Source of the DNA: Bdellovibrionales bacterium
GTDB lineage: Bacteria > Bdellovibrionota > Bdellovibrionia > Bdellovibrionales > UBA1609
Assembly (NCBI GenBank): GCA_020434645.1
Contig: JAGRAK010000004.1
Location: 1 to 21,540 of the forward strand
Direction: 5' to 3'
DNA: 21,540 nt
Below the pieces are notes generated by a model. The model did not search any database. It had not been told where the DNA came from and worked only from the letters and a program-made list of their open reading frames with translations. The position numbers and the translations under genes are program-made. Of the stretch, positions 1 to 6,327 are shown in pieces. Each line of letters begins with the position of its first letter. The stretch's first letter is position 1.

Positions 1-806
1 ACCGCTTCATCTATCGGTAGTCGTTTTCGACTAAATGTCAGATGTACACCTTTAGACGGCCGCATAATCCGACGCCATTCACCCAGCAACTCATTTGCAA
101 CCAGGTCTGTCCATGGCCCAACGGTACTAACAAAATGTCGGCCTTTAATCGAAAATTCTTTCTTCGATAAGGCGTCTTGACAGACCAACTCAGAAAGCTG
201 GCCTTCTTTAAACTTCGCGCCAGATGCTCGCACATAATTCGCAATACAAGCCCCATGTGATGCCGCCGACCGCAAAGTTTCAATGACGAGTCGATCATCA
301 TCCATATAGGCATCTGAATATATATAACTCCCGGCCAATTTTTCAGGATTTAAATATGGATTATGCTGAAGCGCCTCCGCCTTATCTTGTCTAGAGTGTA
401 ATTCTGGCGCTTCAAAAGAAGAAAGTGCATCATATGCCCACATCCCCAAGCCAAGCTTGAACATGCCGACACGAGCTCCCTCATAAACCGGAAGCATAAA
501 GCGCAATGGGTGCACAAGATGTGGAGCCATTTCAAAAAGATTTTGCCGCTCTCTCAAGGCTTCAAATACGAGACCAAATTCAAAATTTTCTAAATAGCGA
601 ATACCGCCATGAATAAGCTTGCTCGATCGCGAACTAGTACCACTGGCGAAATCATCAGCCTCAACTAGCGCGACCTTCATACCTCTCATCGCCGCGTCTC
701 GTGCGACGCCTGCACCGCTGATCCCGCCGCCAATAATAATCAAGTCAAAGACTTCTCTTTGCATTTTTTCAATATTATTTTTTCGAACCAGTAACGATAG
801 TGACAT
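1..806 (-). CDS. glpD: Glycerol-3-phosphate dehydrogenase (FAD-dependent), C-terminus cut by window edge
   Basis: Oxidises sn-glycerol 3-phosphate to dihydroxyacetone phosphate and passes electrons to quinone at the inner membrane (known for the GlpD/GlpA family). I translated the open frame that runs off the left edge, 268 codons visible. An N-terminal Rossmann dinucleotide fingerprint GGGISGAG lies at about residues 26-33, followed by the acidic residue E49 that ends beta 2. The GlpD signature SGTSSRSSKLIHGGIRYLE follows at about 55-73, and near the edge there is the conserved PSKGVHL motif. The start is uncertain: ATG at 806 lies 3 nt after the upstream stop, but an in-frame ATG at 764 (MQREVFDLIIIGGG) gives a length closer to E. 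coli GlpD. Neither has a strong Shine-Dalgarno. It probably forms an operon with the small gene at 810-1280. Confidence 0.9.
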   Translation of the reverse strand, partial: MSLSLLVRKNNIEKMQREVFDLIIIGGGISGAGVARDAAMRGMKVALVEADDFASGTSSRSSKLIHGGIRYLENFEFGLVFEALRERQNLFEMAPHLVHPLRFMLPVYEGARVGMFKLGLGMWAYDALSSFEAPELHSRQDKAEALQHNPYLNPEKLAGSYIYSDAYMDDDRLVIETLRSAASHGACIANYVRASGAKFKEGQLSELVCQDALSKKEFSIKGRHFVSTVGPWTDLVANELLGEWRRIMRPSKGVHLTFSRKRLPIDEA

Positions 807-809
807 AGT

Positions 810-1280
810 TTAAAACTTTGCTGTTTTGAGTTCCATTAGAGTATCACCGACTTGATTCAATTGAAAAACAGAATTTGAATAAGAAACATCTTCATGCACT
901 AAAAATAATGCTTTCTGAAAATGCTTATCACGACACACTTTATACACAAGCTCTATTAAATCTGAAGTTTCTTGAGCATTTTCTGCCACGAGACGCTCGA
1001 CCCACAGTGTTTGCGTCATCCCACGTAAAAAAAGCTGAGGCTGAGCAATAAAATAACCCCTCAGCCGATTCGCCTCATGTGAGTCGCTCGTCTCTTTTGA
1101 CCAAAGGCCAAAACTCCAACCGAGCGGCAGATAATGCTCAAGGGATTCTTTACGCCAACTCGCGTGCCAACTATAAAGCTCACGGTCAGCCTCATCAGCC
1201 ATTGTAAGCTCTAGACGTTTCTTTTCAAAATCGATAATTTGAGACAAATCATCTATATTTAATATTTTTGGCTCTATCAT
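810..1280 (-). CDS. Small uncharacterised protein, possibly GNAT-like
   Basis: A 156-residue cytosolic protein without signal peptide or membrane segment. I do not recognise it securely. The succession of a strand (RGYFIAQPQLF, about 74-84), a second strand (TLWVERLVA, about 91-99), a helix rich in E/D/L, and then ALFLVHEDVSYSNSVFQLNQVG resembles the second half of a GNAT acyltransferase fold. I see no clear acetyl-CoA pyrophosphate loop (Q/RxxGxG/A), so catalytic activity is doubtful. Its stop is 3 nt before the glpD ATG at 806, which suggests co-transcription and perhaps translational coupling. The start ATG at 1280 has only a weak ribosome binding site. The gene is divergent from the HAD phosphatase, with 74 nt between them. 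Confidence 0.6.
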   Translation of the reverse strand: MIEPKILNIDDLSQIIDFEKKRLELTMADEADRELYSWHASWRKESLEHYLPLGWSFGLWSKETSDSHEANRLRGYFIAQPQLFLRGMTQTLWVERLVAENAQETSDLIELVYKVCRDKHFQKALFLVHEDVSYSNSVFQLNQVGDTLMELKTAKF

Positions 1281-1307
1281 TAGAATTAACTCATATCATA
1301 ATGTGAA

Positions 1308-1336
1308 TCGACTTAAAGCTAATTTAATTTTATAGT
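1308..1336 (+). promoter_or_regulatory. Candidate sigma70-type promoter for the HAD phosphatase gene
   Basis: A -35-like TCGACT at 1308-1313, a 17-nt spacer and a -10-like TATAGT at 1331-1336 sit just before the plus-strand gene. They would give a leader of only about 12 nt ahead of the TTG start at 1355. The match is good but not perfect (4/6 and 5/6), and AT-rich DNA produces such matches by chance. Confidence 0.35.
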
Positions 1337-1354
1337 GATTATGGTTTTTATATT

Positions 1355-2128
1355 TTGCTTAAATATGATTCAGCTCTAGCCCGTGAGGTCCAATTGACGC
1401 CATTTTCAAAATCACTACTGTCAGAAATTAAAAACTCTATTGACCAAGCTTTAGCCGCTGGAGCCCATCCTATCGCCGCATTTGATGCGGATGGCACACT
1501 TTGGGATATGGATATGGGCGATTATTTCTTTGATTACCAAATTAATAAGAAGCTTCTACCTGATTTGCCACAAGACCCTTGGGCAACTTATCTAAAAATG
1601 CACAGCGAAAATTCACCCGCTGCTTTTTTGTGGCTCGCACAAATCAATAAAGGCCTTCCATTAGAGGAAATCAGAAAGTGGACTAAGCAAGCGTTTCAGA
1701 ATATGCCCGAACTCCCCATCTTTGATGGTGTACATGAAATTATCAAACACCTACAAAAATCAAATGTACAAGTTTATGTCGTCACAGCCTCAATCAAATG
1801 GGCTGTTGAGCCAGGCGCTGAATATCTTGGTATCCCAGCTGAAAATGTCATTGGCGTTAGCACTCAGATTCGAGATGGCATAATCACTGATCAGTTAGAG
1901 GGTGTGGTCACGTGGCATGAAGGCAAAGTACAAGGCCTGCTCAATCACACAAAAGCCCCACCGTTTTTCGCTGCCGGTAACACCATAGGTGACTTGGCTC
2001 TTTTAGAACTCGCAACCCATCTTCGGCTGGCAAATTGTGGCGCTCCTCAGGGTCATAAAAATTTTAACACTGAGCAAGACCTTATAAAAATTTCAAAAGA
2101 CCGTGGCTGGTTCGTTCATACGTATTAG
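1355..2128 (+). CDS. HAD-superfamily phosphatase (SerB-like)
   Basis: A 257-residue haloacid dehalogenase-type hydrolase, expected to dephosphorylate a small phosphorylated metabolite with Mg2+. Four HAD motifs are visible: motif I FDADGTLW with nucleophile D44 and general acid D46; motif II VVTAS with T144; motif III with K191 (HEGKV); motif IV GNTIGD with D213. The helical cap lies between motifs I and II, at about residues 55-125 (type C1), as in SerB-like subfamilies. The substrate cannot be read from the sequence. The first 40 residues before motif I are longer than in typical SerB C-domains. The start is TTG at 1355; the frame is closed by a stop at 1325 and has no ATG before motif I, so a non-ATG start is needed. 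It precedes the secreted protein gene by 17 nt, a likely operon. Confidence 0.85.
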   Translation: MLKYDSALAREVQLTPFSKSLLSEIKNSIDQALAAGAHPIAAFDADGTLWDMDMGDYFFDYQINKKLLPDLPQDPWATYLKMHSENSPAAFLWLAQINKGLPLEEIRKWTKQAFQNMPELPIFDGVHEIIKHLQKSNVQVYVVTASIKWAVEPGAEYLGIPAENVIGVSTQIRDGIITDQLEGVVTWHEGKVQGLLNHTKAPPFFAAGNTIGDLALLELATHLRLANCGAPQGHKNFNTEQDLIKISKDRGWFVHTY

Positions 2129-2131
2129 TGT

Positions 2132-2141
2132 GGTAATTACC
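2132..2141. repeat. 10-bp perfect palindrome between two genes
   Basis: GGTAATTACC is self-complementary and lies 4 nt before the next gene's ATG, inside the 17-nt gap. It covers the place where a Shine-Dalgarno would be expected; none is obvious. A 10-bp palindrome can arise by chance, so regulatory meaning is only a possibility. Confidence 0.3.
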
Positions 2142-2145
2142 GCTC

Positions 2146-3657
2146 ATGAAAATGGGCAAGATGGCCACTCTAATACTCTCTGCATTTATACTTCTCGCGC
2201 AGCCCAGCTATGCCTTTATCATTTCAAACTCAGGCGAAGAGGTTACCTATACCTATGAATTTGAGTTTCGATCTCTAGAGCGCCGTAATTCAAATAAAAA
2301 TCTAGATGCAAAAGAACTCGCAAATTTTCATGCTATTCATCTGTATGGCATTTTTCACTCTGCTGATTATCTCTATGATTACGGATTGTCCCCCGACCTC
2401 TATGAGGGATTTGCTGGAACACATTATCCCGAAATAGATTCGGCTAAAATTATAACTAAAAATGACGACCCTTATCTTTGGGTTCGATATTCGGCAAAAG
2501 GCAAAATGCTTGTTTTGAAGCCCGTTTTGAAAAAGTGGCTAGGCAACAAAAGATCTGGGTCGGTCACCCTTCCGCTAATTGCTGAACTGACACTTGTGTA
2601 TTTAGACGATATGTCAGGCTACCGTCGCAACTCATTTAAAAAGTGCACAGACCCCAGTCATACCGAAACAGCCGACTTTTCATATTTTTACACACCATTT
2701 GCTTGCCCAGAACTCAGCACTCCACCAATTGCAAAAAATGTGGAATTTAAAATAACCCGTGTAGACCCCAATATGGCCGCATCAACACGAGTGCCTCTCG
2801 CACAACTTCGCGCAGATAACGGCAACGGCAACCTCACCGTGCTCTACTTTACTTACGGGTTTGATCAATATCTAGAAAGCGGCACAAGCCCAGATAAAAT
2901 TCGTAAAGACGAGGCCTGGAAACTATATAAATCTATTCATAAAACTTTAGAAAATAGTTATGGCTTTCAAAAAATTGAATCGACCGCTGAATATAGATCC
3001 GCCTTGGGGCATCATGCCGATACTATTCAACTCCTCACGCCAGTCACAATGGAGCACGACACCCAGCGACGATACTTTAGTACTCATGTAAAACATGATG
3101 GCAAAAATATAATTGTGGTCAGAAGTGCGCTATTTGATACCAGCAACTCCACTGGAGCCTCTCCACTATTGTCTTTTCCAAAATTCTGGAAAGAAGCATG
3201 GGAGAATGGTGATTTCATCTATTATGGCGGACACTCTGAAGATGGTGCCAGCCTTAGCATGGTCAATATGTTGAGCAACTTAAGCCACGATGAAATAAAG
3301 AATGTGCAATTTAAAACAAATAAAACGCAAGTGGCCTTTATTGATGCTTGCTCCTCTTATGCCCACTTTCTTGATATGTATAAGAGTCTGAAATCAAAAA
3401 ATCTGCACTTTATTTCTTATGGGGTTGTGAGCCTTTTTCACTTAGCTGAGACAACAGTCAACAGCACTCTTGCCCTTTTACTCGATGGGCCGGTTAACAT
3501 CACTTGGCAAACAGCTTTAAAAAACGTCGAGATGAGCCAGCTCGCCCCACAAATTGAATATTATTTCGGAAAAAAATTGGCACCTTCGATAATTAAAGAA
3601 TATGAAGAGCTCGGCGAGTATCCACAAATGCTTTTAAATGTGTCGGTTCCTGATTAG
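2146..3657 (+). CDS. Secreted protein with clan CD cysteine-peptidase-like His/Cys motifs
   Basis: 503 residues with an N-terminal signal peptide (hydrophobic residues 7-18, likely cleavage after PSYA, A23), so periplasmic or exported. The N-terminal 200 residues are not recognised. The C-terminal part carries two motifs spaced as in clan CD peptidases (caspases, legumain, gingipains, clostripain). One is a hydrophobic strand followed by His: FIYYGGHSEDG, H363. The other is a second strand followed by a nucleophile-like Cys: VAFIDACSSY, C402. The 39-residue separation, the acid-Ala-Cys triplet and the H-[G/S] step fit that clan, but overall similarity to a named family is not visible to me. 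The start could be M1, M3 or M6. The last 4 nt overlap the end of the opposite-strand aminopeptidase gene. Alternative: an inactive or unrelated alpha/beta protein. Confidence 0.7.
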   Translation: MKMGKMATLILSAFILLAQPSYAFIISNSGEEVTYTYEFEFRSLERRNSNKNLDAKELANFHAIHLYGIFHSADYLYDYGLSPDLYEGFAGTHYPEIDSAKIITKNDDPYLWVRYSAKGKMLVLKPVLKKWLGNKRSGSVTLPLIAELTLVYLDDMSGYRRNSFKKCTDPSHTETADFSYFYTPFACPELSTPPIAKNVEFKITRVDPNMAASTRVPLAQLRADNGNGNLTVLYFTYGFDQYLESGTSPDKIRKDEAWKLYKSIHKTLENSYGFQKIESTAEYRSALGHHADTIQLLTPVTMEHDTQRRYFSTHVKHDGKNIIVVRSALFDTSNSTGASPLLSFPKFWKEAWENGDFIYYGGHSEDGASLSMVNMLSNLSHDEIKNVQFKTNKTQVAFIDACSSYAHFLDMYKSLKSKNLHFISYGVVSLFHLAETTVNSTLALLLDGPVNITWQTALKNVEMSQLAPQIEYYFGKKLAPSIIKEYEELGEYPQMLLNVSVPD

Positions 3658-4976
3658 GCTTGTTTACCAATAATAGCCTCTAGGTCTGAAACTTCTTTCG
3701 GACATTTTTCTGTCATATTTTCGTAGCCCGCATCCGTTACGAGTATGTCATCTTCAATGCGAATTCCGATCCCGAGATACTCCTCTGGAATGCCTGGTAG
3801 ATCTTCAGGTATATACAGCCCTGGCTCAATAGTTAAAACCATCCCGGCCTCTAAATGTCGAGGCTCACCGTTAACTTCGGTGGTGCCGGCATCATGCACA
3901 TCTAAACCCAACCAATGCCCAATGCCGTGAGGGTAAAACTTAAAATACTCTTTTTTCTCAATTAACTCTTCTCTTTTACCTTTAAGTAATTTTTCATCTA
4001 GTAAAATATCAGTCAGCGCTGAAATCGCCATCTTTTGCAACCCCTCGCGGGTTTGCCCTGGTTTTACTTGTGCGACCAGATCTTTTTGCAATGTAAGCAT
4101 TTTTTGATAAACGCGCTTTTGAGTATCATTAAATTTACCATTCACGGGGTACACGCGCGTGATATCAGCTGTAAAATAATTAAATTCTCCGCCGGCGTCT
4201 ATTAATAGAAGTTCACCATCTCGGCAGACCTGATCATTGTAAACATAATGCAATGTTGTCGCATTTGATCCAGTCGCAAGAATAGAGCCATAGCCCTCAC
4301 GATTACATCCGCGCTCCATAATGCCTTTTATAAATACACCGTGAAGAGCTCGCTCATTCATCCCTGGCCTAATCGCCTTCATAACATCAATGTGCGCTTC
4401 GCAAGAAATTTCACAGGCTTTCTTAATTTGCTCGATTTCAAATGCAGATTTTTTTAATCTCATTTCACCCAGCAGCACGCGTGTATCTTCGATAGTAAAG
4501 TTGCCCTTGTTTGATCGCGACTTTTTTAATGCCAGCTCTTCAGTGATCTTAAGAAGTGTCTTATCAAATTCGCGATTTATGAAAAGTGAATAATAAACTT
4601 TATCAATATCCATTAATAATTTAGGGAGTTCTGTCTCTAATTGATCTGTTGAGTAGGTCGCATCTATTTGAAAATTATTTTTTGCCCCATCGACGCCATA
4701 ACGAAAACCCGTCCAGGTCTCCATACTTGGATTTTTCGGCTGAACAAATAAAACAGTCTCTGGAGTTTGTCCGGCACGAAAAACAAGAACGGAGTTGGGC
4801 TCTTCAAAACCCGTCAAATAAAAAAAGTTGGAGTCTTGTCTATAGGGATAATGCACATCATTATTTCGAATAAGCTCAGGGTTCGAGGCGACGATTACTG
4901 CTGACCCCTTTGTCTTTTGGCCTAAAATTTTTCTTCGAGCTTGAAATATACCCATATCATAAATTGGTTTTCTCAT
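3654..4976 (-). CDS. pepP: Xaa-Pro aminopeptidase (M24B)
   Basis: 440 residues, the length of E. coli PepP (about 441). It removes N-terminal residues preceding proline, using a dinuclear metal site (commonly Mn2+). An N-terminal aminopeptidase-P domain (about 1-165, with SNFFYLTGFEEPNSVLV) is followed by the creatinase/pita-bread domain. All five expected metal ligands are present: D260 (LLIDAGGE), D271 (TADITRVYP), H354 (GIGHWLGLDVHD), E384 (LTIEPGLY) and E408 (IRIEDD). No signal peptide, so cytosolic. The ATG at 4976 is supported by AGGA at 4984-4987 with 7 nt spacing. It follows the patatin-like gene by 65 nt on the same strand and overlaps the convergent gene by 4 nt, leaving no room for a separate terminator. 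Confidence 0.95.
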   Translation of the reverse strand: MRKPIYDMGIFQARRKILGQKTKGSAVIVASNPELIRNNDVHYPYRQDSNFFYLTGFEEPNSVLVFRAGQTPETVLFVQPKNPSMETWTGFRYGVDGAKNNFQIDATYSTDQLETELPKLLMDIDKVYYSLFINREFDKTLLKITEELALKKSRSNKGNFTIEDTRVLLGEMRLKKSAFEIEQIKKACEISCEAHIDVMKAIRPGMNERALHGVFIKGIMERGCNREGYGSILATGSNATTLHYVYNDQVCRDGELLLIDAGGEFNYFTADITRVYPVNGKFNDTQKRVYQKMLTLQKDLVAQVKPGQTREGLQKMAISALTDILLDEKLLKGKREELIEKKEYFKFYPHGIGHWLGLDVHDAGTTEVNGEPRHLEAGMVLTIEPGLYIPEDLPGIPEEYLGIGIRIEDDILVTDAGYENMTEKCPKEVSDLEAIIGKQA

Positions 4977-5041
4977 TTTTATATCCTATCAAGTTTTCGA
5001 TACTATTTTTATTTTTTCGCTCTATCTATGGCTAACCGCAA

Positions 5042-6058
5042 TTAAAACCCATACTTCGTTGCCAATTCTTTGGCCGCCTTTTCACCAGATGCCTCACCAG
5101 CCGTCACCAGAAGTTTACGCGATTCAAAATCAGAAATATGCACTCCTCGCGTGTTCACATCTATAACATCAGTCACTCGCGACTTAGCAGCCCATAATGA
5201 TCGACGCGCTTCATTCCAGAGAATTGCAGTGGCATAGTCCTCTTTTAGCATGGGATTGTCAAAAAGGTTGCCGTCTCCAAGTACATTAACCAAAATAATG
5301 GCCGTATACCCCTCGTTTTTGAGTCTTGTAATCACGCTGTCGAGACTAAATAGAGCCGCGACGTAGGGTTGCACTGGATTAAAAAGGGGCGGGTAAGAGA
5401 GGCAATTCTCTACCGCCTTACTCATTAAACCACGCTCTTGCCAAATGAGTGTGCCTTGAGTGAGCGCAAGACTTGGGCAGAAAAACGGAATGCTCGATTT
5501 CGATATATCTTTCAAATCTAGATTGGTACGCAAAAATTCTGTTAAAACCTTTATACTTTGAGACTCTTTTTTGCGCACAAAAAACCCAGTGCTATTTAAA
5601 TCAAGCCTCTCTAGCTTATAAAGCTTCCACTCAGCCTCATTGATTTGCCCACGCTGCGCATATAAGCCCGCGACCAATGCGCCCCACTCGATACCAACAA
5701 TTTTATGAATCGGAATATTTTTTCTGTTCAATTCTTTTAAGACGCCGGCATGAGCAAAAGATTTATAACCACCTGGGCCGAGTATAACTGCGACTTTTTG
5801 CTCCGCCTGTGGCGGGCTAGAAGAGCCCGGTACTGTCAGCGACGGTTGCTGAGATTGAATATCTTCGCCTGCAAAATCATTTCGTTCTGTATTTTTCTGA
5901 GCTCCACGAGCCCCCGCATCTTGTGTTCGATCGCCTATACGTTTAGACACTTGCGAACACCCCGACAAGGTCAAAATAAAAATAAAGTGCACGACGACAA
6001 CGAACCTCAAGCTACTTTTTAAAGAATAAAAAATTCGAGATGCTATAAAATTTATCAT
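5042..6058 (-). CDS. Patatin-fold lipoprotein lacking the catalytic serine (probable pseudoenzyme)
   Basis: 338 residues. The N-terminus carries a hydrophobic stretch (about 18-31) and the lipobox LSGC with C34; the following serine does not favour inner-membrane retention, so outer-membrane attachment is likely. A Q/S/P-rich linker (about 35-86) leads to a patatin-like domain: the oxyanion-hole loop GPGGYKS (94-100), then a helix, then the nucleophile elbow. Active patatins have G-x-S-x-G there; this protein has G122-I-E124-W-G126, so the serine is glutamate. I checked the codons (GGT ATC GAG TGG GGC). The usual DGG/DGA aspartate motif is also missing after the FNPVQP stretch, where the chain shortens to ALFSLDSV. 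Phospholipase activity is therefore unlikely; a structural, binding or regulatory role is inferred. It lies upstream of pepP. Confidence 0.85.
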   Translation of the reverse strand: MINFIASRIFYSLKSSLRFVVVVHFIFILTLSGCSQVSKRIGDRTQDAGARGAQKNTERNDFAGEDIQSQQPSLTVPGSSSPPQAEQKVAVILGPGGYKSFAHAGVLKELNRKNIPIHKIVGIEWGALVAGLYAQRGQINEAEWKLYKLERLDLNSTGFFVRKKESQSIKVLTEFLRTNLDLKDISKSSIPFFCPSLALTQGTLIWQERGLMSKAVENCLSYPPLFNPVQPYVAALFSLDSVITRLKNEGYTAIILVNVLGDGNLFDNPMLKEDYATAILWNEARRSLWAAKSRVTDVIDVNTRGVHISDFESRKLLVTAGEASGEKAAKELATKYGF

Positions 6059-6119
6059 GACTGTTCAGCCTCAATATCAACGTTGAATGTTACGCAACAG
6101 ATTCGGCAGTTACTGTAGC

Positions 6120-6150
6120 AATAAAATGTTGTCACTGACCACATTTTATT
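6120..6150. repeat. 31-nt dyad between divergent genes
   Basis: Perfect 10-bp arms AATAAAATGT (6120-6129) and ACATTTTATT (6141-6150) flank an 11-nt centre that itself contains GTC-ACT-GAC, so symmetry continues inward after one mismatch. It sits between genes transcribed away from each other (starts at 6058 and 6328), where a terminator would serve neither gene. An operator or a transcript-end structure of an unseen RNA are the alternatives. Confidence 0.5.
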
Positions 6151-6237
6151 CAAATTTATCAATTGCATTATAGCCCCTCTGATATCCAGACTATAGTCTA
6201 TGACCCTAAGACATACGTCGACTTTATGCGCTTGCCA

Positions 6238-6265
6238 TTGCTTTTCTATGTGAGTGTTATATAAT
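6238..6265 (+). promoter_or_regulatory. Sigma70-type promoter for the 805-residue secreted protein gene
   Basis: -35-like TTGCTT at 6238-6243, a 16-nt spacer and a perfect -10 TATAAT at 6260-6265. Transcription would start near 6272, exactly at the beginning of the dyad at 6272-6290, giving a leader of about 56 nt before the ATG at 6328. Confidence 0.55.
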
Positions 6266-6271
6266 TAAATG

Positions 6272-6290
6272 ATCACCAAAAAGTGGTGAT
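6272..6290 (+). promoter_or_regulatory. Inverted repeat at the expected transcription start (operator or 5'-end hairpin)
   Basis: ATCACCA (6272-6278) and TGGTGAT (6284-6290) are perfect 7-bp arms around a 5-nt loop AAAAG. It begins about 6 nt after the -10 box. It could be a repressor operator overlapping the start site, or a hairpin at the 5' end of the mRNA that protects it from decay. The sequence does not decide between these. Confidence 0.45.
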
Positions 6291-6327
6291 TATTGAGTCA
6301 TTTATTAAAGCCTATGGAGAAAAACGC

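Noticed and set aside
3654..3657. Convergent 4-nt overlap as sign of a frameshift or artefact
   Set aside because: Both proteins have complete, normal C-termini; tail-to-tail overlaps of this size are common in compact genomes.
6283..6327. GTG start at 6283 for the large secreted protein gene
   Set aside because: It lies in the 3' arm of the leader hairpin, has no Shine-Dalgarno, and would put 15 extra residues before a typical signal peptide; ATG 6328 has GGAGA at correct spacing.
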